Below are positions 7,050 through 14,820 of a stretch of DNA of 19,925 nucleotides, one piece after another (the first letter of the stretch is position 1; every line of letters starts with the position of its first letter). The DNA comes from Nitrospirota bacterium (GTDB lineage Bacteria; Nitrospirota; Nitrospiria; Nitrospirales; UBA8639): positions 1-19,925 of the forward strand of contig QIMB01000001.1 of assembly GCA_003233615.1 (NCBI GenBank), in the 5' to 3' direction. A program made the translations under genes and the position numbers. Below the pieces are notes generated by a model, which had not been told where the DNA came from, ran no database searches, and saw nothing but the letters and a program-made list of their open reading frames with translations.

Positions 7050-7069
7050 CATTCCTTACATAAGGAATG
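7050..7069 (-). promoter_or_regulatory. Perfect palindrome just upstream of the enoyl reductase gene
   Basis: CATTCCTTA and TAAGGAATG form exact 9-bp arms separated by 2 bp, ending 19 nt before the preferred fabL-like start and covering its alternative ATG. It could be a repressor operator or an mRNA hairpin next to the ribosome-binding site. On the plus strand a run of five T follows, but no plus-strand gene ends there. Confidence 0.4.
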
Positions 7070-7142
7070 TTTTTACCCTTTTCGCACTTTACCTAGTATC
7101 AAGGATCACAGCGAAACAGGTCTTTTTAGTTGCACAGGCCAC

Positions 7143-8117
7143 TTACCAACGTACCAACGCAGATGCCCACGTTAGACCAGCCCCGAAGGCCGCCAACAGA
7201 ACCAAATGACCTTTTTGAATTCTCTGGCTCAGAACAGCTTCATCGAGGGCCAAGGGAATAGATGCAGCAGACGTATTACCAAATTTGTCTAAATTTATCA
7301 TCAATTTTTCTTGAGAGAATCCCAAACGCTGCCTAACTGCATTTAAAATTCGCATATTTGCCTGATGGGGGATAAACATATCAACATCGTCCAGCGTCAC
7401 TCCATTAGCTCGTACCGCTTCTTGAGCTGCTTCTTCCATGGATTTGACGGCAATTTTAAACGTTTCATTGCCTTTCATTTTGACAAAACACCGCTTATTA
7501 TCCAACACATCTTTTGAGGCTGGTTCTTTGGAACCACCACCAGGAACATGAATCATGTCAGAAAGTCGCCCATTGGCGTGCAAATGGGTAGAGAGAACCC
7601 CTGTCTCAGACGAACCTTGGCCCAGCACTACGGCCCCAGCCCCATCACCAAATAATACGCAGGTATTACGATCCGTCCAATCGGTAATGGATGACATGAC
7701 TTCTGCGCCAATGACGAGCACATACCGCATCCCATTTTTGATATAGGCATCGGCAATCGATAAGGCATACACAAACCCGCAACAGGCTGCTGAGATATCA
7801 CATGCGGCAGCCCGAGTGGCGCCTAATCGATGCTGAAGCAAGCATGCCGTGGATGGAAGCGGCGTGTCTCCCGTGCATGTTGCCATGAGTATCAAATCAA
7901 TATCACCCGCCTTTACATTGGCAGCAAGAAGTGCCCGCTGAGCGGCTTCCAGCGCCAAATCTGAACAGGCTTGTCCGGGTTCGACCAAGCGACGCTCTCG
8001 GATCCCCGTCCGCTCCACGATCCAGGTATCCGATGTGTCGACCATGCGCTCTAAGTCAGCATTGGTCAACACCCGATTGGGCACATAACTCCCAGTACCG
8101 AGGATAGCACTATTCAT
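7143..8117 (-). CDS. fabH: Beta-ketoacyl-ACP synthase III
   Basis: It starts fatty acid synthesis by condensing acetyl-CoA (or another acyl-CoA) with malonyl-ACP. The 324-residue thiolase fold has the FabH triad Cys112 (ISAACCGFVYAL), His251 (FIPHQANMRIL) and Asn281 (FGNTSAASIPLAL). The residue after the nucleophile is Cys113 where Ser is common (ACSGF). The N-terminal NSAILGTGSYVPNRVLTN is typical and fixes the start at 8117. The ribosome-binding site is weak. The gene follows plsX after only 6 nt, so translational coupling is likely. Confidence 0.96.
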   Translation of the reverse strand: MNSAILGTGSYVPNRVLTNADLERMVDTSDTWIVERTGIRERRLVEPGQACSDLALEAAQRALLAANVKAGDIDLILMATCTGDTPLPSTACLLQHRLGATRAAACDISAACCGFVYALSIADAYIKNGMRYVLVIGAEVMSSITDWTDRNTCVLFGDGAGAVVLGQGSSETGVLSTHLHANGRLSDMIHVPGGGSKEPASKDVLDNKRCFVKMKGNETFKIAVKSMEEAAQEAVRANGVTLDDVDMFIPHQANMRILNAVRQRLGFSQEKLMINLDKFGNTSAASIPLALDEAVLSQRIQKGHLVLLAAFGAGLTWASALVRW

Positions 8118-8123
8118 GATGCT

Positions 8124-9149
8124 TCAAGAGACAATTTTGGATTCAGCCTCCAGAGAAATAACGCCGCTTGCAATATCACCTCGAATGGCTTCGATCAAGC
8201 CATACTTTGCTAAGGAATAGGCCTTCAAAATAGCGTTCTTAATCGCTTTAGAAGACGATCGCCCATGACAAACCATGCTGATACCCTCTACACCCAAAAG
8301 CGGAGCCCCTCCAAATTCAGCATAATCTGTTTTCCTGCGCAGACGGAGTAGGGGACCTGCCAGGAAAAGATAAGAAACCCGCCCAAGAGCAGACTGCGCA
8401 ATTTCCTGCATCAACATTTTTTTAATGGCATCCGCTAGCCCTTCTGATATTTTCAAAGCCACATTGCCGATAAAGCCATCGGTCACGATCACGTCGGCAT
8501 TTCCACTATAGACGTCTCGCCCTTCGATATTGCCAATGAAATGAATGTGACTGTCTTTGAGAAGCTTAAAGGCCTCTTTCGTCACTTCATTGCCCTTACT
8601 ATCTTCTTCCCCAATACTCAACAGGCCGATACGCGGTCGGTCCACACCCAAGAGATGCTTCCCATACTCATGACCCATAATGCCAAATTGGTGGAGTTGA
8701 CGAGCCGAACAATCAACGGTCGCCCCGACATCCAACATAATGGCTTTCCCCTTCCGAGTCGGCAATGTGGCAGCAATAGCGGGACGCTCAATGCCTGCAA
8801 TGAGGCCTAACAAAAAAAATGCCGACACCATGGTTGCTCCGGTATTCCCGGCGCTCACTATGGCATCAACTTGTTTCGTTTTGACCAACTCCGTGGCTTT
8901 CCATATGGAAGAATCACGTTTTTTTCGTGCCGCTAAGGCTGGAGATTCATGCATCCCAACAACTTGAGACGCATGGAAAATTTCGATGTTGGGTTTTTTC
9001 CCGCTTAGGGTGTCTATCTGAGCTTGAATGGCAGACTCATCACCAACCAAGATCACGGAGAGAGGGGATTCCCTCGTTGCCTGAATGGCTCCTTCAACGG
9101 TGGGAGCGAGGCCATGATCTCCTCCCATCGCGTCAACGGCTATTTTCAT
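8124..9149 (-). CDS. plsX: Phosphate acyltransferase PlsX
   Basis: This soluble enzyme converts acyl-ACP to acyl-phosphate, the acyl donor used by PlsY for lysophosphatidic acid. The 341-residue protein begins KIAVDAMGGDHGLAPTVEGA and includes AIVSAGNTGATMVSAFF, IGLLSIGEEDSKGNE and the VIVTDGFIGNVALKISEG segment, all family hallmarks, then FGGAPLLGVEG near the C-terminus. rpmF-plsX-fabH is a classic order linking ribosome and membrane synthesis. The gap to rpmF is 41 nt. No FapR-type operator was recognised. Confidence 0.96.
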   Translation of the reverse strand: MKIAVDAMGGDHGLAPTVEGAIQATRESPLSVILVGDESAIQAQIDTLSGKKPNIEIFHASQVVGMHESPALAARKKRDSSIWKATELVKTKQVDAIVSAGNTGATMVSAFFLLGLIAGIERPAIAATLPTRKGKAIMLDVGATVDCSARQLHQFGIMGHEYGKHLLGVDRPRIGLLSIGEEDSKGNEVTKEAFKLLKDSHIHFIGNIEGRDVYSGNADVIVTDGFIGNVALKISEGLADAIKKMLMQEIAQSALGRVSYLFLAGPLLRLRRKTDYAEFGGAPLLGVEGISMVCHGRSSSKAIKNAILKAYSLAKYGLIEAIRGDIASGVISLEAESKIVS

Positions 9150-9190
9150 GGGATTGACTTGAAAAAGAGCTAAGTGAAAAAGGTCAGTCG

Positions 9191-9373
9191 CTATCCTTCT
9201 TCAACCGCAATGATTGCCTTCCCTTTATAGGTCCCGCAATTTAGGCAAGTGACATGAGGCTGCTTCATCTCATGACATTGAGGACATATCGACAGATTTG
9301 GTGGCGTGAGCGCAAGATGTGACCGTCGCTTATCACGACGAGCCTTTGAAATTTTGTGTTTAGGATTTGCCAT
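9191..9373 (-). CDS. rpmF: Ribosomal protein bL32
   Basis: This 60-residue protein of the large subunit starts MANPKHKISKARRDKRRSH. It keeps the four-Cys zinc ribbon (CPQC at about 31-34, CLNC at about 43-46), so it is the zinc-binding C+ form. ATG 9373 is preceded by GGA at 5 nt. It leads the plsX-fab block and is separated from yceD by 238 bp that hold a small hairpin and repeat copy B. Confidence 0.96.
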   Translation of the reverse strand: MANPKHKISKARRDKRRSHLALTPPNLSICPQCHEMKQPHVTCLNCGTYKGKAIIAVEEG

Positions 9374-9424
9374 AGTATTCCAACTTATTCGTTAAAAAAA
9401 TATAATTATTTGTCTTCCCTTCAC

Positions 9425-9442
9425 GCCTCTCCTTAGAGAGGC
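9425..9442 (-). other. Small perfect hairpin in the yceD-rpmF gap
   Basis: GCCTCTC and GAGAGGC form a 7-bp stem with a CTTA tetraloop, about 50 bp before rpmF. On the minus strand a T-rich stretch follows only some 20 nt later, so it is not a clean intrinsic terminator. It may be a leader structure or a weak attenuator. Confidence 0.35.
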
Positions 9443-9493
9443 CTTGAAGTATGCTTGTGGTTTTTTGACTCAACACAGAGGAAATAGTCGAAA

Positions 9494-9677
9494 CTATGGG
9501 CTTCCGAAACAATACCTTCCCATTTTCACCTCCCATATTCCGGCCATCTTTGGCCGATATTCACTAGCATAATCCTCTGCGTAGACATTCTACGCTTGCG
9601 GTTCTGCTCCCTCAGATCGACCCAATCCGCCCAAAACCTTGGCGCGAACTCTGAGAAGCTATTGTTTCGAACCCCAA
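9494..9677 (-). repeat. Dispersed inverted-repeat element, copy B, overlapping the yceD 3' end
   Basis: This 184-bp copy aligns over its length with 19729-19915 in the same orientation. The two share exact blocks TGCTCCCTCAGATCGACC (9605-9622) and CTTGGCGCGAACTCTG (9638-9653). Its ends face each other: CGAAACAATA (9505-9514) is the reverse complement of 9660-9669. Inside are a 7-bp stem with a 3-nt loop at 9579-9595 and a second hairpin CGGCCA/TGGCCG at 9541-9556. The element covers the last 22 codons and the stop of yceD and lies upstream of rpmF. Confidence 0.8.
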
Positions 9678-10253
9678 GGGTAACGAAACCGTTACAGGCG
9701 AGCAACATCCGCATGCGCCTTCATTTAAATTCGCTCCACAAGCCTGGCATAATCCTGCGCAACCTTCTTGACACAATGGTTGTTGAGGAGTGGCGAGGAT
9801 GAGATGTTCCCGTAACGCAGGAAGCAAATCAATCTGACTATCTATAATCAGGTACGTATCAATTTCACTTTCATGTTCTTTCACCATGGCCGATTCATGC
9901 CTTCGACTCCCTTTTTTCTTTTTCTTAGAAGATGCGGGCTCAGCCGGAGATTGAGGTGATTGCCTAAATTCGGCATCCCAAGACAATGAGACAACCTCTT
10001 CAAAACTCATCAAGCAGCGGACACACTTACGCATGACTTTCCCTGTCAACGTTCCATGCAAATTGGCCGAATTGTCGTCAATGGCAAGAGCCTGCCCGGC
10101 GCAATTGAGAGGACCAAGAATTTCTCCATCGTCAGACGACAGAGCAATTTCAGACGCCTGCACCTCACACTCAATGCGGAGCCCTTCAGAAGGAATGTCG
10201 ACTAGACTGATCATCATTGGCATCGTCTGCTCATAAGATTCTTGAGCAATCAC
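9612..10253 (-). CDS. yceD: YceD/DUF177 family protein with a C-terminus altered by repeat copy B
   Basis: This DUF177 member is the usual neighbour of rpmF. The family is tied to rRNA/ribosome metabolism, but its exact reaction is not settled. After an N-terminal SLVDIPSEGLRIECEV comes a Cys pair at CVRCLMSFEE. A basic Lys-rich insert (SKKKKKGSRRHES), the conserved acidic-hydrophobic IDSQIDLLPALREHLILA, and the Cys-rich end CQEGCAGLCQACGANLNEG follow. The final 22 codons (9677-9612) lie inside repeat copy B and do not resemble the usual short DPR-x-x-x-L tail. The start is uncertain: GTG 10253, or ATGs at 10223, 10217 and 10214, which place the start closer to the conserved N-terminus. It is downstream of rpsR by 41 nt. 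Confidence 0.85.
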   Translation of the reverse strand: MIAQESYEQTMPMMISLVDIPSEGLRIECEVQASEIALSSDDGEILGPLNCAGQALAIDDNSANLHGTLTGKVMRKCVRCLMSFEEVVSLSWDAEFRQSPQSPAEPASSKKKKKGSRRHESAMVKEHESEIDTYLIIDSQIDLLPALREHLILATPQQPLCQEGCAGLCQACGANLNEGACGCCSPVTVSLPLGFETIASQSSRQGFGRIGSI

Positions 10254-10294
10254 TCAAATTTCTTTCGTGCACCATCACAGGCTATTTGAATTCT

Positions 10295-10525
10295 TTAACG
10301 TTGCTCTTCTGCAAAAGAAAGAATCGCAATCTGCCTAGCTCGCTTCACCGCCTGCGTAAGCCGACGCTGATGACGCAAACAATTCCCTGACGTTCGACGG
10401 GGGATAATCCGACCACGTTCGGTCAGGAAATTCCTCAAGAGATTCGCATCTTTATAATCTAACGGTGTTTTATCACAGCAAAAGCGGCACACCCTCTTCC
10501 GCTGAAACAATCGTCCTTTTTCCAC
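10295..10525 (-). CDS. rpsR: Ribosomal protein bS18
   Basis: This 76-residue small-subunit protein pairs with S6 on the platform. CRFCCDKTPLDYKDANLLRN and the ERGRIIPRRTSGNCLRHQRR stretch are diagnostic. The CxxC plus C-x2-H arrangement indicates a C+ zinc-type S18. A GTG start at 10525 is preceded by GAGG. It is third in rpsF-ssb-rpsR, 24 nt after ssb. Confidence 0.96.
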   Translation of the reverse strand: MEKGRLFQRKRVCRFCCDKTPLDYKDANLLRNFLTERGRIIPRRTSGNCLRHQRRLTQAVKRARQIAILSFAEEQR

Positions 10526-10549
10526 AGAAACCTCTCCTCCGCTAAAATA

Positions 10550-10960
10550 TTAGGGCATGGGGTCAGGATAATATTCTTCTGATTCATATGGCGAGTCTTC
10601 AGCTGTTCTCGATTCAGAACTACCGGAAGATGCCTTCTTTGGTAAGAATGTCACGGTCTGGGCCACCACTTCATGCTTACTTCGCTTTTGACCATCATCT
10701 GTTTCCCAACGTCGTTGCTGCAGGCGTCCATCAACAATGGCCCCGTCACCCTTGTTCAGATACTGCCCACAATGCTCAGCTTGCCTCCCAAACACAACGA
10801 TATCAACATAGCATACTTCTTCTTTTTGTTCATCAGCCTGGCGATAACGACGATTCACCGCTAACGGAAAATTTACAACAGGGGTCCCGCTCGGCGTGTA
10901 CCGAAGCTCTGGATCTCTCGTCAGATTGCCAATCAAGATGACTTTATTGAATCCCACCAT
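10550..10960 (-). CDS. ssb: Single-stranded DNA-binding protein with atypical C-terminal tip
   Basis: SSB coats single-stranded DNA in replication, repair and recombination. The OB fold covers about residues 1-105: FNKVILIGNLTRDPELRYTP, YVDIVVFGRQAEHCGQYLNKG, and the VDGRLQQRRWETDDGQKRS strand. A short Ser/Glu-rich tail follows. It ends ESEEYYPDPMP, not the D-D-(I/L)-P-F tip most bacterial SSBs use to recruit partner proteins. Its start overlaps the rpsF 3' end by 17 nt, a sign of coupled translation. Confidence 0.94.
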   Translation of the reverse strand: MVGFNKVILIGNLTRDPELRYTPSGTPVVNFPLAVNRRYRQADEQKEEVCYVDIVVFGRQAEHCGQYLNKGDGAIVDGRLQQRRWETDDGQKRSKHEVVAQTVTFLPKKASSGSSESRTAEDSPYESEEYYPDPMP

Positions 10961-11291
10961 CCCCGGAATCTTCTCCTTCAGTTTCAGCCACAGCGACTAA
11001 GTCAGCCGGGTTCACACAAACGGTCATAAATTTCATCACCTGATCTTCCATTCGCTGAAAGCGCTCTAATTCCGCAACCACAGTTGGTGGGCCTTCGAAT
11101 TGGATGGTAATAAATGTGCCTTTTCGTTCATGTTGAATCTCATAGGCTAATTTTTTCTTCCCGCTATTGTCTAATTTTAAAATATTCGCCCCAGACTTGG
11201 TTAATATTTCCTTAATTTTCTCGATAACCTGGTCATGTTCTGTTTCCGCTTGAACGGGCCGAAGAATACATATTGATTCGTAGAGTTTCAT
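10944..11291 (-). CDS. rpsF: Ribosomal protein bS6
   Basis: The 115-residue S6 starts MKLYESICILRPVQ and contains GKKKLAYEIQHERKGTFITI and a FQRMEDQVMKFMTV segment, all typical. The acidic tail ends EGEDSGDGG. An upstream open frame to 11423 has no family similarity. The ATG at 11291 has AAGGGG about 5 nt before it and fits the family. It opens the rpsF-ssb-rpsR unit and has a promoter candidate upstream. Confidence 0.95.
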   Translation of the reverse strand: MKLYESICILRPVQAETEHDQVIEKIKEILTKSGANILKLDNSGKKKLAYEIQHERKGTFITIQFEGPPTVVAELERFQRMEDQVMKFMTVCVNPADLVAVAETEGEDSGDGGIQ

Positions 11292-11359
11292 AACACCCCT
11301 TCTCGATGAATAATTAACTCGTTGACAGACCATTCGCCTTGTATCACGAAAGGGAAACG

Positions 11360-11389
11360 AACCTACCACAGGGCTAAATATGCTGTCAA
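11360..11389 (-). promoter_or_regulatory. Promoter candidate for rpsF-ssb-rpsR
   Basis: On the minus strand a consensus -35 TTGACA (11389-11384) is followed after 18 nt by TAGGTT (11365-11360), leaving a leader of about 65 nt before rpsF. The -10 box is poor, so this rests mainly on the -35 box and position. Confidence 0.4.
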
Positions 11390-11450
11390 ACCTATGGAAC
11401 GATAACTCAACGCAATCATACAATGACGGGAAAAGAAACCAGACTCACCA

Positions 11451-12038
11451 TCATGGCTCATCTATGTCTGACAATGGCGGCGGCGCATGAAATCGATTCA
11501 TAGCCGCAGGAATCCCCTCACTCATCACACATTCTAAGGCATCAACCACCCTAGGTAATACTGCATCAACCTGCTCACCTTCATCAGGTGAAAATGGTGA
11601 CAACACGTAATGCGAGAGATCTTCATTATCGTGAGGTCGCCCAATTCCTATCTTCAAACGGCAGAAATTTTCAGTGTCTAGCTGAGACAAAACGGAGCGC
11701 AGACCATTGTGTCCACCTGGTCCTCCACGAGTTTTAATTTTAAGAGCCCCAAGTGGGAGGTCTAGATCATCATACACGAGAATGAGATCTGATGAGGTGC
11801 GGTTACGTTCATGAAGGAGGGAAAGAACGACTTCTCCCGTCTGATTCATCCATATCAAGGGTAAGGCCAGTAGCACTGAACAATCACCAGCCACTCCCTG
11901 GCCTTGCAGGGCTTGACCATGTGGAGCTAAGGCAATTCCCCATCGATGAGCCGCATGCTCAAGAACCATCCATCCCAAATTGTGCCGCGTTTTTTGATAG
12001 GGGACTCCAGGATTTCCAAGACCCACGACCACATGCAA
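11451..12038 (-). CDS. pth: Peptidyl-tRNA hydrolase
   Basis: It recycles peptidyl-tRNA released by stalled ribosomes. The 195-residue protein has VVGLGNPGVPYQKTRHNLGW with the catalytic His19, Asn65 in MNQTGE, Asp93 in VYDDLDLPLG, and the GGPGGHNGLRS loop. The start appears to be TTG at 12038, since no in-frame ATG is near, with GTG at 12032 as an alternative. It lies 3 nt after the rplY stop codon. The rplY-pth pair is a common bacterial arrangement. Confidence 0.95.
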   Translation of the reverse strand: MHVVVGLGNPGVPYQKTRHNLGWMVLEHAAHRWGIALAPHGQALQGQGVAGDCSVLLALPLIWMNQTGEVVLSLLHERNRTSSDLILVYDDLDLPLGALKIKTRGGPGGHNGLRSVLSQLDTENFCRLKIGIGRPHDNEDLSHYVLSPFSPDEGEQVDAVLPRVVDALECVMSEGIPAAMNRFHAPPPLSDIDEP

Positions 12039-12041
12039 TGA

Positions 12042-12737
12042 TTATTTTTTACTTTCTTTCGCTTTACTTTCTGAAGCAGGAGCAGCTGCCGTGGCCCCGC
12101 CTTCAGCTTTGGCTTTGTCGTCAGCAGGAGCCGCAGCACTTTCTGTCACTTCACGAGTCAGCATTGATTCCAGCTTGGCTTCAGACATTTTCGTCGCAAG
12201 ATGAACAACCATCGATTCTTGATCATCTAATATTTTGACACCGTCAGGCACCTGAACGTCTTTGACATGAATGCCCTCGCCTACACCTAAATTTTCCGCC
12301 ATGACTTCGATATGATCAGGAATCAATCCTGGCAAGCATTCAATATGCAATTCGCGAAGAGGTTGATGCACAATGCCCCCTTCTTTGACCCCCTTTGGCA
12401 CAGCCCCGGTAATTGAGACCGGAACCTTCACTCGAATGGGTTTCTCCATTGATACTTCAAATAAATCAATATGGAGAATAGCCCCCGTCACTGGATCGAG
12501 CTGGTGATCTTGCAACACAGCTACTCTTTCTGATTCCCCTGGCATGTTGACAGTTAATAGGCCAGTATGACCAACTTGAGATAATACCAACTTTCTCGCC
12601 ACATTATGTTCCAAAGCAAAAAATTGGGATTTTCCACCTCCATATAACACCCCGGGGATCTTCCCTTGAAAACGCAACTGCCGCGCAACCCCTTTCCCTG
12701 CCTTTTCTCGTCTTTCTACCTCTAGTTCGTATTTCAT
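12042..12737 (-). CDS. rplY: Ribosomal protein bL25, CTC/TL5 long form
   Basis: The 231-residue protein binds 5S rRNA. The N-terminal L25 domain (about 1-95) begins KYELEVERREKAGKG and includes LDPVTGAILHIDLFEV. The C-terminal CTC beta domain contains VPKGVKEGGIVHQPLRELHI. A low-complexity Ala/Lys/Glu tail closes it. ATG 12737 is chosen since AGAGGA lies 7 nt upstream and the family starts here. The frame stays open upstream to 13019 only because it shadows prs. It follows prs by 68 nt and precedes pth. Confidence 0.94.
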   Translation of the reverse strand: MKYELEVERREKAGKGVARQLRFQGKIPGVLYGGGKSQFFALEHNVARKLVLSQVGHTGLLTVNMPGESERVAVLQDHQLDPVTGAILHIDLFEVSMEKPIRVKVPVSITGAVPKGVKEGGIVHQPLRELHIECLPGLIPDHIEVMAENLGVGEGIHVKDVQVPDGVKILDDQESMVVHLATKMSEAKLESMLTREVTESAAAPADDKAKAEGGATAAAPASESKAKESKK

Positions 12738-12805
12738 GATGGTATCCTCTTCTTCACAACACAAGAATGTAAATATTCTAACCTCGTTACTATGGATTCT
12801 CGCCC

Positions 12806-13747
12806 CTACACAAACAAGGAGGTCACAGATTCCTCTCGATGTATTCTCAATATGGCCTCTCCCAACAGCGGAGCAACGGAAAGAGCCTTTAACTTTGAAC
12901 ATTGCTGCTCTTTGCCACTTAACGGAATCGTATTGGTCACCACAACTTCGCGCAAACAGGAACCCTCTATTCGTGTCAGCGCAGGTCCAGATAAGACTGG
13001 GTGGGTACAACCCGCCCAAACTGAGAGGGCTCCGTTATCTAAGCATGTTTGCGCTGTTTGGACAATAGTGCCGGCAGTATCGATCATATCATCAAACAAA
13101 AGGGCATTCATGCCTTTGACGTCACCGATAATATTCATCACCTCTGCTTGATTGGGTGATTCCCGACGTTTATCGATAATCGCCAAAGAAGAATTCAAGC
13201 GTTTGGCAAAGGCCCTGGCCCGCTCCACCCCTCCGGCATCGGGAGAAACAATCACCATATCAGACAACTGTTGTTTTTTAATATACTCCAGCAGCACTGG
13301 CATCGCATACAGATGGTCAACCGGGATATCGAAAAATCCTTGTATAGGTCCTGCATGCAAATCCATTGTCAAAATTCGATTGGCGCCCGCTACAGTTAAG
13401 ATATCAGCAATCAACTTGGCGCTGATCGGTACTCGAGGTTGATCCTTCCGGTCTTGTCGGCCATACCCATAATACGGAATAACCGCTGTAATCCGTGAAG
13501 CCGAAGACCGCTTGACGGCATCAAGCAATAACAACAACTCCATGATCGAGGAATTCACTGGATGGCAACAGGACTGAATCAGAAACACATCCCCGCCTCG
13601 CACATTCTCATCAATACGGACACGTGTCTCGCCGTCACTGAAGGTCGTAACGGTCGCTTCGCTCAATTCCTGTCCAATATATTCAGCAATTTCTGTGGCC
13701 AAGGCCAGGTTGGAATTCCCCGTAAATAGCTTGAGTTCACGTGGCAT
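12806..13747 (-). CDS. prs: Ribose-phosphate pyrophosphokinase
   Basis: It makes PRPP from ribose 5-phosphate and ATP for nucleotide, His and Trp synthesis. At 313 residues it is normal length. Motifs include the TFSDGETRVRIDENVRGGDV substrate region, YYGYGRQDRK, MDLHAGPIQGFFDIPVDHL, VSPDAGGVERAR, the flexible catalytic-loop KRR and the PRPP site DDMIDTAGTI. ATG 13747 gives the expected PRELKLFTGNSN N-terminus. ispE-prs-rplY-pth is a widespread order. The 99-bp gap before it holds no tRNA. Confidence 0.96.
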   Translation of the reverse strand: MPRELKLFTGNSNLALATEIAEYIGQELSEATVTTFSDGETRVRIDENVRGGDVFLIQSCCHPVNSSIMELLLLLDAVKRSSASRITAVIPYYGYGRQDRKDQPRVPISAKLIADILTVAGANRILTMDLHAGPIQGFFDIPVDHLYAMPVLLEYIKKQQLSDMVIVSPDAGGVERARAFAKRLNSSLAIIDKRRESPNQAEVMNIIGDVKGMNALLFDDMIDTAGTIVQTAQTCLDNGALSVWAGCTHPVLSGPALTRIEGSCLREVVVTNTIPLSGKEQQCSKLKALSVAPLLGEAILRIHREESVTSLFV

Positions 13748-13846
13748 ATCTTTCGCGTACCTTCCAGATGAGACGTAACGTAACTAGATGGATCAACTTG
13801 ACAAAAAACAGGGGAAAGTTAATGCGAAAATCTGTTACTTGTCAAC

Positions 13847-14806
13847 TCATATCCAACGGTCAGGCTGGGAGGCCGCAGTAGAGGTTTCATGCTGAAGGGA
13901 GTAATGGGGCAAAGGTGAGGCTCCCATTGGAACGTCAAAGACATGCCATTGCGTATCGCGCCGTAACTGAGTGGATGCTTCCTGCGCACACTCGGGAGTC
14001 TCAAAGACGCCAAACACCGTGGCGCCGCTTCCCGACAACAGCGCTGCCTGGGCCCCGAGATCACAAAGTTTTTCTTTGATAAATCCTAAAATCGGGTAGA
14101 CGGGAAATAACGATAATTCAAAATCATTTTCCATCGACTCGATCACCTCTTCCCAAGATACCTTCAGCGTGGTCTCCACCCCTTGAGTCCATGGAGCCAA
14201 TGGAGAAATAACGGACCGACGAGATGCCAATTGCGCATAGGCCCATTTTGTCTCGATGGGAAATCCTGGATTCACTAACACCACCCATCGTGTACCCTCA
14301 ATCATACAGGGGGTGACCTCTTGGCCCCAACCTCGGACAAGAGCACAAGGTGCGTGAAAGAAGAAGGAAACATCGCTTCCTAATTCGGCTCCAATTTCAC
14401 ACATTTCAGAAAGTCCCCACCCTAAATTCAGCAATTGATTTATACCATAGATGGCCGCCGCCGCATTACTGCTTCCACCGCCCAAACCCGCTGCAAGAGG
14501 AATCGCCTTTTTCAATTCGATATCTACTCCAACTGACCGTTCAGCCCGTCGAAACACACCCTCAACTGCACGGTACACGAGATTTCTTTGATCAACCGGT
14601 AGACCAACATTGTCACACGTTAATTGGATACGATCATGATGAGGGTTCAAGCGAATTCGGAGGCAATCGAACAGATCAACCGAATGCATGAGAGACCACA
14701 ATTCGTGATAACCATTCGGCAAGCAATCTAAGACACGAATACAGAGATTCACCTTAGCCGGAGCCTGGACAATAATTTCCTGTTCGGAGGCAACACCGTC
14801 ACTCAC
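13847..14806 (-). CDS. ispE: 4-diphosphocytidyl-2-C-methyl-D-erythritol kinase
   Basis: This GHMP kinase acts in the non-mevalonate isoprenoid pathway. The 319-residue protein has APAKVNL with Lys18, the ATP loop PLAAGLGGGSSNAAA (103-117), LGSDVSFFF with the catalytic Asp145, and LSGSGATVFG near the C-terminus. A GTG start at 14806 is backed by GGAGG 7 nt before it. It is 14 nt downstream of pilC and is followed by prs. Confidence 0.95.
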   Translation of the reverse strand: MSDGVASEQEIIVQAPAKVNLCIRVLDCLPNGYHELWSLMHSVDLFDCLRIRLNPHHDRIQLTCDNVGLPVDQRNLVYRAVEGVFRRAERSVGVDIELKKAIPLAAGLGGGSSNAAAAIYGINQLLNLGWGLSEMCEIGAELGSDVSFFFHAPCALVRGWGQEVTPCMIEGTRWVVLVNPGFPIETKWAYAQLASRRSVISPLAPWTQGVETTLKVSWEEVIESMENDFELSLFPVYPILGFIKEKLCDLGAQAALLSGSGATVFGVFETPECAQEASTQLRRDTQWHVFDVPMGASPLPHYSLQHETSTAASQPDRWI

Positions 14807-14820
14807 GATTCATCCTCCTT

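Noticed and set aside
9425..9442. Hairpin as an intrinsic terminator after yceD
   Set aside because: The T-rich stretch is about 20 nt away on the transcribed strand, too far for a standard terminator.
9596..9802. Plus-strand ORF across copy B and yceD
   Set aside because: Antisense to yceD and mostly repeat sequence; no family resemblance.
11292..11423. Possible 44-residue N-terminal extension of S6 or an S6:S18 autoregulatory leader RNA
   Set aside because: The extension lacks family similarity and the ATG at 11291 has a good ribosome-binding site; I could not see the characteristic bulged CCG motif of the known leader.
13748..13846. Possible tRNA between ispE and prs, where many genomes carry one
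   Set aside because: No cloverleaf or T-loop sequence can be seen in these 99 bases.
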